A stretch of 64,000 nt of DNA, from contig NC_087063.1 of the NCBI RefSeq assembly GCF_963678635.1, positions 226,287 through 290,286 of the forward strand, written 5' to 3'. Within the stretch, counting starts at the first letter, position 1, and every line of letters begins with the position of its first letter. This document shows, in pieces, positions 1 through 8,235 of this stretch. This stretch comes from Symsagittifera roscoffensis (lineage: Eukaryota > Xenacoelomorpha > Acoela > Convolutidae). The notes beneath the pieces were generated by a model. The model made no database searches, had not been told where the DNA came from, and saw nothing but the letters and a program-made list of their open reading frames with translations. The translations under genes and the position numbers were made by a program.

Positions 1-319
1 ATCAAATTGGCCACAAGCCTATCAGTTATTAAGTTATGTTTGTGAATCTGTTCATCTATCTAAGCTCACTAAATAGTGAGTTTCTAAAATTCTAAGACTA
101 ATGTTTTTGAGCTTTTTCGAAGATTTGAATTTTGAAATTCTTGAAAAGTCTACTTTTGAAAAAGAACCGAAACTGTTTTTAAAAAGACTGGCAGCAAAAA
201 CTATCCTCGCAAGCTTGCTTGTATTATGAACCAGTTTGAAGATTAGCTCTTCTCTAAATTCGTCCAGAAAGCAAAAACTTTAAATCATTTTTCTCAGCAC
301 TAAAAAAAACGTTTCATGA
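1..319. other. Left flank, no gene seen
   Basis: AT-rich DNA with no convincing exon or RNA gene. It is the host target sequence left of the LTR element. The CRAT gene resumes to the right of that element, so this is probably CRAT intron or intergenic DNA. Confidence 0.5.
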
Positions 320-323
320 CATT
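320..323. repeat. Left target-site duplication CATT
   Basis: CATT directly precedes the TG that opens the left LTR. The same four bases follow the CA that closes the right LTR at 18398-18401. A 4-bp duplication is usual for Gypsy-type integration. Confidence 0.75.
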
Positions 324-734
324 TGAGTTATAACCGATGGTCTTAACTCATAGAGTAATTTCGGATAGGGTAAACCGTCTGCTCGTCACGCTATCTTATT
401 TTCGGCCGGATAGATTCGTGCAACTTCTTAGTCTAATACCGATCCTAATCTTACTCTTATACTATTCTAGTCTCAGGTTGTTTAACTAGTCTCTGCTAGG
501 CTCAATAGATCTAGGGTATACTGGTTTATTGCGGCTGCTGAAGTTCTCTTGGAGAGGCAACTAATTTCTAAGTTAAATTCAAATCTCTCTGGTGCTGAAA
601 TTACAAGTAATTTCAGCACTTACAAATAAGTGGGTTGTTAGTTAGATGGATCATGATTGGTTAATATTAAATACTTTACAGTGGTAAAATATCTAATTTA
701 TCCAATCATAAAATGTAGTTTAGATCAGGTTCCA
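324..734 (-). repeat. 3' LTR of element 1 (left copy)
   Basis: It starts with TGAGTTATAACC and ends with GGTTCCA on the plus strand, and repeats at 17987-18397 with one visible mismatch. The element is transcribed on the minus strand, so this copy is the downstream LTR. The adjoining internal side (735 onward) reads as a weak purine stretch on the minus strand, a possible polypurine tract. Confidence 0.93.
592..619. repeat. Perfect stem-loop in the 3' LTR
   Basis: GTGCTGAAATTAC and its exact reverse complement are separated by two A residues, giving 13-bp arms. The same structure lies in the other LTR at 18255-18282. If it falls in the R region it would be present at both ends of the genomic RNA. 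Confidence 0.8.
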
Positions 735-1540
735 CCCATCCGGGTTTTACAGAGTTTTTTAGAATAGTTTTTCTGCAATTCAAAGGATGGATGATGGACG
801 TTGGTATTTGGCGAACATCATATTTCTTCTGGGTTCTCCTGTTAGAGAAGTTCCAGGATCAATCGTTGTGTCTTCTTATGACAACGACTGGGTTTTCTCA
901 ACAAACTCAAATCTGATTTCAGAATGGTTTGTTATGACAGGTTTTTCTGTTTCATGTAGAGAACTTCTTTTGTGTTCAACCTAGTCTGGGAATGGCGTGG
1001 AGATTGTGCGTGGAGGGGATGCCTGGTTACTCGGATCTGTACGTATACTTGAACATCGAGGTGGTCATTGGTCTAGTTCAATGAAGTCCTTTTCTGCGAA
1101 GTCAAGTCGTACTCTAAATCCTTTGAGTTGTGATTGTGGACGGCATATTGATTGTGGTTGGCCATTCTTTTTCGAGTGTAGTGGGGTCCTTTTGTCTTTG
1201 GATGTTCGTCTTTGGTGTTGTATGCTGATCTATATACTGCAAGGTATAATTTACATTTTATAAAATTTTTATTAGTTCGGTGTTTTAATTATGATTTTGG
1301 TAAGTTGTTTTCACAAAAGCTTTTTGTTTTAGTTCGGTTATTTTGAAGAGTTACTCACCCTTGAGTACCTCTTATTAAAAATAGAAGTGTGGTCACAAAG
1401 CGTGGATGTAGCGCGGTGGGTTAGGCCGGCTATAGAGCATGCTCAGGACGTCCTCTCTGGTGGGTTAGGCCAGGGTTAGGGTTAGGGTTAGGGTTATTTC
1501 AAATTTATTAGTGAAGAATATGATAAATTATACTTACCTG
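735..1540. other. 3' untranslated region of element 1
   Basis: This lies between the last minus-strand ORF and the 3' LTR. It is less AT-rich than the rest of the element. On the plus strand a frame is open from the ATG at 787 to 1263, interrupted by one TAG at 982-984. It has no recognisable domain and I do not call it a gene. Four telomere-type repeats lie at 1473-1496. Confidence 0.5.
1473..1496. repeat. Telomere-type repeat (GGGTTA)4
   Basis: Four exact GGGTTA units follow a related GGGTTAGGCC segment that itself occurs twice nearby (about 1418 and 1461). This is the animal-type telomere motif, here inside the 3' untranslated region of an LTR element. Confidence 0.85.
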
Positions 1541-3187
1541 TTAGTCGTCGGGGAAAAAACCGTGGGGGAAGATGTCGTTGATTATGTCGGAATTTGTTAG
1601 TAACTTTGCTAATATGCGAATGATGTTTTTAGTTTGAAGCAGTGGCCAAAGCATTTGAAGTGCTTTAATGGTTTTTAGTTCTTCAGTGCCAACTGTAAAA
1701 TCATAAGGTTTGTTTTGGATGAGATTATATAATTTGTGGTTATATTTAGTGTTGTGGATGAATTCTAATATGGGGATTTCTATAGGTTGAACAAATTCAT
1801 GTGGGATAAGGAAGGTTCTGGATTCTTCTGCGTTGAAGGTCTTTGTGATGTGACAAAAAATATACATTTGGGTTATGGGATCATAATTGCGAAGAATACC
1901 GTGAAGGTTAGTATCTTTGATGCAATAAGTGAAGTTTAGAAAAAATGGTGATGTGTATTTAGAGTTAATAAATTGAAAACGATGGTGTGGTTGTCTTGAT
2001 GGAGTGTGCAGGTCAAAGTGATTTTGTATAAAGCGGTAATATGTATATGTGTGGGTTTGTTTAGTGCGTAACATAATGTCGTGTGAGCAGTGCAAATCTC
2101 GTTCATGTGGTGCAAGGAAATGAAAGGTTAGTGAAAATAAATGAAATCTTTCTTTAAAACTTTCGTAAGCTTGTGTGTCGGTTAGTGCTTCAGAAATGAT
2201 GTGGTCGAATTTGCGATCAAATATATTGAGTGTAAAAACATATGGTGTTTTGATGAAAAATTTTTCTGTGATTTGTGGGTTAGCGAAGCGATCATCATCT
2301 AAAAATTGGTCTTGGTTAGTTCTGATGATATTATGATCGTAATATTCTAGCGTATATTCGTTAGCTCGGGGTGCAGTGTATGTTTTTAGTGATTTTTTAT
2401 ATCCGATGTAAGTAAATTGTCTATGTGTTAGTGGTGTAGTGAGTCGATATAGCATATCTTGATTTCGTTCTATATCGCTGTGAGTATTAGATAAAGGTAG
2501 GCAAAGGGGGTTAGTAAAATGATAATATGATGTCCAATGAAGTGTAGGCATTAAAACTTGTTCATCTACAAAGCTACGTGTATCGTTAGTATCTGTAGGG
2601 GTGTTCAAAGTATACTGTGGAAATGAAGGTAAGGTGATTGCTAAAAATTCTTTCGTGTTAGTGTGATTTGGATGATTAATATATTCACGGGCTGTTCCTG
2701 GTTTTGTTGGAAATGGATGGTTTGGGAATTTTCTTTTGAAAGTGCGGTAAGCTCTATTAGTGCTAATTGATGATTCGGTGGATGTGGATGATGGTGCTAA
2801 TGATGCGGTATAAGCTGAAGAGGATGTAGGGGTAGGTGGGTTTGATGATTCTATTGTGGATGAAATCTGATTTATAGTGGGGTTTTCAAGGTGGAAGGGT
2901 TGTTGTTGTAGGGTGACAAAATTATCTAGTTCTTGGGAGATTTGGGGAGTATCTGGAGAATTGGGTGATCGGTCTGAATGAAATGAAGAGTAGGTTGGGG
3001 TGACTTGTGAAGCATAAGAGGGTGTAGAAATGGATGGGAGTGGGTTATTTGGTGGGATTGGTTGAAAAGGGGGTTTTGAAAAAACTGAGGAGTTGGTTTG
3101 AAAATTATTGGATGGAGATGGTTCAGAGTCTGCAAATTCATCAGGGGTTTCAATATTTGGTTGGGAAATCGGGTGGCGGGAAAGCAA
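1541..3187 (-). CDS. Last ORF of element 1, unknown function, about 548 codons
   Basis: I do not recognise this protein. The first 150 or so residues are rich in Pro, Ser, Thr and Asn. The rest, roughly residues 160-548, looks globular, with many aromatic and His residues and a hydrophobic stretch near the C-terminus. The frame opens just after a stop near 3205 and has no ATG until about residue 214, so translation must start by splicing, at a non-AUG codon or through a frameshift. A separate ATG at about 3270 opens a short frame that leads into this region in another frame, which suggests a one- or two-base shift near the start. It lies directly downstream of the envelope ORFs and could be an accessory or structural protein. 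Confidence 0.6.
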   Translation of the reverse strand: MLSRHPISQPNIETPDEFADSEPSPSNNFQTNSSVFSKPPFQPIPPNNPLPSISTPSYASQVTPTYSSFHSDRSPNSPDTPQISQELDNFVTLQQQPFHLENPTINQISSTIESSNPPTPTSSSAYTASLAPSSTSTESSISTNRAYRTFKRKFPNHPFPTKPGTAREYINHPNHTNTKEFLAITLPSFPQYTLNTPTDTNDTRSFVDEQVLMPTLHWTSYYHFTNPLCLPLSNTHSDIERNQDMLYRLTTPLTHRQFTYIGYKKSLKTYTAPRANEYTLEYYDHNIIRTNQDQFLDDDRFANPQITEKFFIKTPYVFTLNIFDRKFDHIISEALTDTQAYESFKERFHLFSLTFHFLAPHERDLHCSHDIMLRTKQTHTYTYYRFIQNHFDLHTPSRQPHHRFQFINSKYTSPFFLNFTYCIKDTNLHGILRNYDPITQMYIFCHITKTFNAEESRTFLIPHEFVQPIEIPILEFIHNTKYNHKLYNLIQNKPYDFTVGTEELKTIKALQMLWPLLQTKNIIRILAKLLTNSDIINDIFPHGFFPDD

Positions 3188-3265
3188 AAACTGGAATTAT
3201 TGTTATTGGAGTGTTGAGGTTGGTTGGATGGAAATTTGAGCGGTGTAGGGATCCAAGTTGTCGGC

Positions 3266-4345
3266 TCATCGTGGGCTAAAAAAATTTATATTTTGAGACT
3301 GAAAAGCGGTGGTATGGGGTTGTTCTATAATTTGTTCATATGTATTTTCATCTAGTGAATGATGTGTCATTATATGTTGAATGGGACTTTGTGATATGGT
3401 TGGTCTAAAATTTGGATTATGTGTTATTGCTAAATTTCGAAAATTTCGTGGGACTAGGGATAATGGATGGTTATGTGGTAGGGGTGGTAACTGTGGTGCT
3501 GTGGGCGTTATTTCTACATTGTTATGTTCTTCGTCATATGTGTTCTGTCTTGTTGCTATTTTTGTGTTGTATTCTTTTATTTGTGCGTCTAAAAGAATTT
3601 TGTTTATTGATGATGAAAAAATTCCAAAAAATCCTGCAAATAGCATGCGTGCTACACTTGCTTGTCTATTTACTTGTGTGTGTATAGCGCATGTATTATA
3701 GATTCCTTTTAAAAGTGAAAAAAGAAATCCTATAAAGTTAAACATTGCGTATAAAATAGTTAATTTTTCTAAGATGTAATAGGGCCATCCTAGAAAATCA
3801 AGAATTTCATTTTTGAGTGTAACAAAGCTAAAAATATTTATAGGTGAGATATCTTGTGGTCGGTATTTTTCACCGTTTAGATATATATAGTCTTTAATGT
3901 CTTTAAAATATCCGCTATAGTCTTGTGTATAAATATCTGCAAATCCTGCGGTTTCGGCAAGTTTGCGTAAGTTTTGGTCAATTGATTGTCTTTGTATAGT
4001 GTCCATTTGTGTTAATAATTCTTGGAATTGTTGTGTTCTAATGTGATGTTGGATATCGGATTTTGATTTTATTCCAATTGACTGTAGGTCAATATTTGGG
4101 TTTCGAGCAATAGCTCTAATGCTTTCAGGTGAAAATTTTTTGAGTGATTGCATTAATGTGGGATATGGGGTAAGAAGGTAATATTTATCTTCATCAGGGT
4201 TCAGTTGTACTACATTGTGGCTATTTTCTGATCCACATGGGACTGCGGTATCCCAGAAATAGGTTCGTCTTGAAAGTGTGTCAACGAAATGTACTTTATT
4301 CTTATAAAAGATAGTGATACTTTTTTGGTACAGGTATAGAACCAT
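3266..4345 (-). CDS. Envelope-like glycoprotein, C-terminal part (class III-like)
   Basis: This frame continues the glycoprotein begun at 5841. It overlaps the upstream frame by 136 bp in a different phase. Near its start it carries a Cys-rich segment with VDTLSRRTYFW and VPCGS, resembling the stem of class III fusion glycoproteins of negative-strand RNA viruses. Two hydrophobic stretches follow at about residues 172-215 and 230-247, the first probably the membrane anchor, then a Pro/His/Asn-rich cytoplasmic tail of about 100 residues. The initial Met is simply the first in this frame and is unlikely to be a real start. The change of frame falls near a run of six A around 4325 (minus sense), typical of a homopolymer indel or an assembly error. 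Confidence 0.65.
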   Translation of the reverse strand: MVLYLYQKSITIFYKNKVHFVDTLSRRTYFWDTAVPCGSENSHNVVQLNPDEDKYYLLTPYPTLMQSLKKFSPESIRAIARNPNIDLQSIGIKSKSDIQHHIRTQQFQELLTQMDTIQRQSIDQNLRKLAETAGFADIYTQDYSGYFKDIKDYIYLNGEKYRPQDISPINIFSFVTLKNEILDFLGWPYYILEKLTILYAMFNFIGFLFSLLKGIYNTCAIHTQVNRQASVARMLFAGFFGIFSSSINKILLDAQIKEYNTKIATRQNTYDEEHNNVEITPTAPQLPPLPHNHPLSLVPRNFRNLAITHNPNFRPTISQSPIQHIMTHHSLDENTYEQIIEQPHTTAFQSQNINFFSPR

Positions 4346-5841
4346 AAAATGTTTCCCTCATAGTCTAAAAAATTTGATCTATTTCCTGATAGTAAATATC
4401 CTGCGTAGGGTATTTTTAATACTGCTAGTGCAAGTGATTGTAGGATTTGTGTCCTTTCTAATTCGCATAGTTGGTGAAGTGTTTCTAATTCAGAGAGTGA
4501 CATTTCTTGAAAAATTCGGCTAATTGTGTAGTCTAATTTCATATCTAGGTGAATATCGTAGTGGATATTACCGAAATATGTACTATTCATTAGTGATAGT
4601 TCTTGTAAACGTGTGCTTCTAGTGTCATGGGGCTTTAGATGTCCACCAGGTTGACCTTTACTTTTTTGAAAATCAACTGGTATATATGATGTTCCTTCGT
4701 TTATAGGGTGACTTGTGGCGTGTGGGTCGATTTTTACTTTTCCAGTGGTCATGTCGAATCCTTTTTCGTATTCAACTAATATTTCGGAGTATTGTGTTTT
4801 GTGAAGTGGATTTCTGTATTTACATGCAAGTTCTGTTTCTTGATATATTTGAAAACGTGTCAATTTATTTTCTATATTGTGTATGTTTCTAAAATTAGAA
4901 CTTTGTTTTCGTGATGGATTTACTTGTTCATATGGGATTGATTGTATAAAATATTTTTCGTGAAATTTTATCATACGAGCGTGTATTTTTGCTACTTGAA
5001 ATGTTGTACATGTGTCTTCGGGGAACCAAACAATTGTTGCTTGTGTTCGTGTTGTAGGGTCACAATAGCCTTGGTCGTTTTTACAAGGTAATCTAATTCC
5101 TTGATAGATCATTGTGTTGTCAGATAAATCGCGTGTGAGTTGTATTTTTTCGAGTTGTATTTTCCAATCGAAAAACATTATTTCTTGATATCCTTTATTT
5201 TTTGTGTCTGCTTTGCAGTTTGATGGGTTATTTATACCAATATGTGGTATCCAGTGTTTATCGTGTATGTCATAAGTTAATCTTCCGTGTGCGCCGTTGT
5301 ATGGGTATTTTTCATCTAATTTTATATGTCCTTGATATCTTTCAAGTTCTGCTTGATGTACAGAATCTGAAAAAATTTGGAAATATACTAACTTTCTATC
5401 TGCGTTTTTATTTCTTGTGATATTTAGTCGGAGTAACTCGTTTTTACAATCTTCGGGATTGAGATGTAAAAGTCGTTCGATATTACTCTGGTAGAATGAT
5501 TCGTGGTCAAGTCGGTTTTTATTTCCATTTGAGACTTGTGAACAATGTACTTTCTTTTCAGAAAATGTTGCTGTGAATTTATATCCTATAACTGTTGTTG
5601 CTCGGGCTTTTGAATAAAGTGTCGCTATTATATTTGTAGTTTCTATAGCTTGTGGTTCTGTTTCGCATTGTGATACTTGATTTATTGCATATTTGTGTAG
5701 TGTTTTTTGTTCATTTTCTTCACAATCGTAATGTGTTACTAATAAATCTTGGGGTCCTGTGCGGGGGGAAGGGTTTATGTTCTGATTGGAGATTACTAGA
5801 AAAAAGAGTTGGAGAAAAATTAATATTTTTGGAATATACAT
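4210..5841 (-). CDS. Envelope-like glycoprotein, N-terminal part (class III-like)
   Basis: The ATG at 5841 is followed by a clear signal peptide (residues about 4-18, Ile/Leu/Phe-rich). The ectodomain has spaced Cys residues, including a YDC near the mature N-terminus and a SQCE about 20 residues later. This order recalls the glycoproteins of chuviruses and other negative-strand RNA viruses, some of which are already known to have been captured by arthropod LTR elements. The match is by pattern only. The real product should run on into the frame at 3266-4345; after about residue 500 this frame probably reads out of phase. The start overlaps the end of the Pro/Ser-rich frame by 22 nt. Confidence 0.65.
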   Translation of the reverse strand: MYIPKILIFLQLFFLVISNQNINPSPRTGPQDLLVTHYDCEENEQKTLHKYAINQVSQCETEPQAIETTNIIATLYSKARATTVIGYKFTATFSEKKVHCSQVSNGNKNRLDHESFYQSNIERLLHLNPEDCKNELLRLNITRNKNADRKLVYFQIFSDSVHQAELERYQGHIKLDEKYPYNGAHGRLTYDIHDKHWIPHIGINNPSNCKADTKNKGYQEIMFFDWKIQLEKIQLTRDLSDNTMIYQGIRLPCKNDQGYCDPTTRTQATIVWFPEDTCTTFQVAKIHARMIKFHEKYFIQSIPYEQVNPSRKQSSNFRNIHNIENKLTRFQIYQETELACKYRNPLHKTQYSEILVEYEKGFDMTTGKVKIDPHATSHPINEGTSYIPVDFQKSKGQPGGHLKPHDTRSTRLQELSLMNSTYFGNIHYDIHLDMKLDYTISRIFQEMSLSELETLHQLCELERTQILQSLALAVLKIPYAGYLLSGNRSNFLDYEGNILWFYTCTKKVSLSFIRIKYISLTHFQDEPISGIPQSHVDQKIATM

Positions 5842-7004
5842 GTGTATGATAATCCTGAGTATGGGTTATAAAATGTGATGTAACCAATTGTCTTTTTGGT
5901 ATATCTGTCGTATTTGTATATTACTTCAGTTGTTATAAATGGTGGTGGTAGTGATTGAGCTGTTATATTTGGCGGGTTTAATGGGTAGGGATGTTGAGTA
6001 ATGTTGTTTAGTTTAACCGTGATTTCAAATTTTAATTGTAGACTATTTTGTTGGAGTATTTGGATGTTATGATCACGAATGTCTTCGTGGATGTCTTGTC
6101 GATATTGTAGTCTATTGAGTGCCCAGTTGTGAAGTCGGTTACTTTCTGGGTGTTGTCCAAATAATGGTGGAGGTGCTGTGAATGTATTCCAGTCTAGTCT
6201 TAAAGGAATATTTGTTGATGATTGTTCTCGATATCTAGCGTCGAGGTTATTTGGGAAATTTAAGTTAAAAGGCGTTGGTGAAATCTGGCTTATTGATGGT
6301 GTTGATGGTAGTGATAATGTTTCTGGTAGTGATGAGGATGTTGTTGTATCCGTAGAAATATCTATTGGATCATTGATTAAATTTGGTTCACCTTGTGTGA
6401 ATGAATGTGTTGTCCAATATGGTAGTCGTGAAGTTTGGTTTGTGGGGTTAAAGGGATTTTCACGTATTTGTTCAGATGTTGGTGTTGAACCTAAGTAATC
6501 TGAGGGTAGGCTTGAGGTGCTACGTTGTGAAAGAAGCGTAGGGGTTTCTGGTAATATACCAATGGGGTTTTCTGGAGTACTTTGTGATGGGGATTGAGGT
6601 ATATCAAAATGAACTCGGGGAGTTTGAAAATTTCTGTTTCGTCGAGGATGTATAATTTGTCTATTTATTTCGACTGTATTTTGGTTTTGACTAGGATTTC
6701 GTATTCTACTTAATTCTTGTGGTAGTGTTGGGTATAAGTTATATATTGGTTCGCTTAGAGGTGCTTGTCGTTGAACTGGTTCTAGTGGTTCAGATAAGCG
6801 AGCGTGTCGTTCTTCAAAGGTATATGGGTTATCTTGAAAGGATATTCGTGTGGATGTTTGGGGGTTTTGGGTAGTTGAAGGTGGTGTTGGGTTATCTTGG
6901 GATGATGTCGGTGAAGACTGACTGTGTGATTGTTGGTTAGCAATTTTTGATGGTTTTTTATTTATTCTTTTAGTGGAAAAATTTATGTTTATTATAGTAT
7001 TCTT
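5820..7004 (-). CDS. ATG-less Pro/Ser/Thr-rich ORF opening at a splice acceptor
   Basis: A stop-free minus-strand frame of 394 codons runs from 7004 to a TAA at 5820 and contains no ATG. Its first codon directly follows a strong 3' splice site on the minus strand (CTAATTCTTTTTCTAG, with the AG at 7005-7006). This suggests an internal or last exon of a spliced mRNA. The first 230 or so residues are rich in Pro, Ser, Thr, Asn and Gln. The last 150 are more ordered, with several Trp and Tyr residues. It ends inside the start of the envelope ORF. I do not recognise the product; it could be an accessory or matrix-like protein of element 1. Confidence 0.55.
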   Translation of the reverse strand, partial: KNTIININFSTKRINKKPSKIANQQSHSQSSPTSSQDNPTPPSTTQNPQTSTRISFQDNPYTFEERHARLSEPLEPVQRQAPLSEPIYNLYPTLPQELSRIRNPSQNQNTVEINRQIIHPRRNRNFQTPRVHFDIPQSPSQSTPENPIGILPETPTLLSQRSTSSLPSDYLGSTPTSEQIRENPFNPTNQTSRLPYWTTHSFTQGEPNLINDPIDISTDTTTSSSLPETLSLPSTPSISQISPTPFNLNFPNNLDARYREQSSTNIPLRLDWNTFTAPPPLFGQHPESNRLHNWALNRLQYRQDIHEDIRDHNIQILQQNSLQLKFEITVKLNNITQHPYPLNPPNITAQSLPPPFITTEVIYKYDRYTKKTIGYITFYNPYSGLSYTCIFQKY

Positions 7005-7158
7005 CTAGAAAAAGAATTAGGAGGATTGTTGCTAGGGCGAATGTGATGATTGCTTTCTTTATACATTTGCATATTGTCAAGATGAGGGATGATAGAAATG
7101 TTATAAAAATTACAAATAGTAAAAAAATATCTGTTCTACTAAAAATGGTTCGTATCAT
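6970..7158 (-). CDS. Small two-helix membrane ORF, 62 aa
   Basis: ATG at 7158. Two hydrophobic segments (about residues 11-30 and 36-51) are separated by a short Cys/Lys segment, followed by a charged tail. It overlaps the start of the Pro/Ser-rich frame in another phase. It could be a small membrane protein or viroporin-like accessory of element 1, or chance, because AT-rich sequence easily encodes Ile/Leu/Phe runs. Confidence 0.35.
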   Translation of the reverse strand: MIRTIFSRTDIFLLFVIFITFLSSLILTICKCIKKAIITFALATILLILFLEEYYNKHKFFH

Positions 7159-7980
7159 TTAGATAAGTTTTGTGAATCGTACCTGTGGATATAGTCAATA
7201 GCTTTCGAAAGTTGGAGGTATAGTTCAAATATGGAATAGAAAATTTAAAAAATATTGCAAAAAATGATTAAGATTATTACAAAAGATTCAAAGGTATCAA
7301 AAAGAAATATGATTAAAAGTTTAAATATCGTTAAAAAGTTTATGAGAATGTTAAGAATTATGTTGACTGGTCGAGAGAAGAGCATTTAAGAAATGGCTTC
7401 TCGATCGAATATTTTTTGGTGTTTGAGGCAATTTTCATGTGTGGTCGAATTATTTATTGGTTTTTTGACAAGTGGGTTGAGTTTTGTGAAAAATTGTTGG
7501 GGGCACATTTTATGGTGATCGGGAGGTCTTCTTTTTCTTTATTTTTATTTGTCAAATAATCTGGGGTATTTTTGAGATTTTTATACTTTAGGCTAATTAA
7601 AATGGTCGTTCTTTTACTTTAGGCTAATTTAACATATTTGTTTTGGGGGGTATTTGAGGTCTGAGTTGGGGAAATATTGTTAATTTTTGGGTTATTAGAT
7701 GAGGGAGGGTTATGATATTATGGTGATATTTATTTTAGTTGTCAAGTTGAAGTGGTTTGCTTATTTTTGACCTGGAGGTTGCAAAGTTATACTTATAGAT
7801 ATGCCTGGAGTTTTAAAATAGTTCGTCTAGTTGATTTGTGCTAGAGTTAGAGAAGGTGACGGATTGGATGAATCCTATTGGCTAATTATGAACTAGAGTC
7901 GCTGCGTGTTTGTCAGCATGTTTTTTTGAAAAATGAAAGTTCAAAATATTTCAGAGGTGCAAAGATTATGAAATATAAAA
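7159..7980. other. Spacer between pol and env modules of element 1
   Basis: About 820 bp with no sustained frame on either strand. It separates the integrase end from the envelope module and would be the natural place for splice sites that make subgenomic env mRNA. A short duplicated phrase (actttaggctaatt) occurs near 7590 and 7620. Confidence 0.4.
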
Positions 7981-8235
7981 TTAAAGCTGTTTTTGAAATT
8001 CGACTTTCTTTAATATTTTAGATTGTGGGATGAATGTTTTATAGTTTTTACGTGATTGATTTCTAAGTCGTGATGACTCTATATGTTCTGATTTGTCGAT
8101 TTGTTCTTGGGGTATTATTTTTTTTGTCAATTTTCTATTTTTTCTTTCTTTTTGAGGTATATTTTGATCTAGCTTTTTTGTATTGTTTTTTGTTGTAGTT
8201 TTATTTTTTATTTGTATTTTCGAGATGAATGTCAT
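7981..8235 (-). CDS. Small Lys/Asn-rich basic ORF, 84 aa
   Basis: The ATG at 8235 lies inside the integrase ORF in another frame, and the frame runs 220 bp past the integrase stop. The product is very basic (Lys, Arg, Gln, Asn) with no hydrophobic segment. Position and composition would fit an RNA-binding accessory or the first exon of one, but AT-rich DNA also gives Lys/Asn-rich frames by chance. Confidence 0.3.
   Translation of the reverse strand: MTFISKIQIKNKTTTKNNTKKLDQNIPQKERKNRKLTKKIIPQEQIDKSEHIESSRLRNQSRKNYKTFIPQSKILKKVEFQKQL

Noticed and set aside
3034-3701. Plus-strand frames opposite the last env and terminal ORFs of element 1
   Set aside because: Shadows of the minus-strand ORFs.
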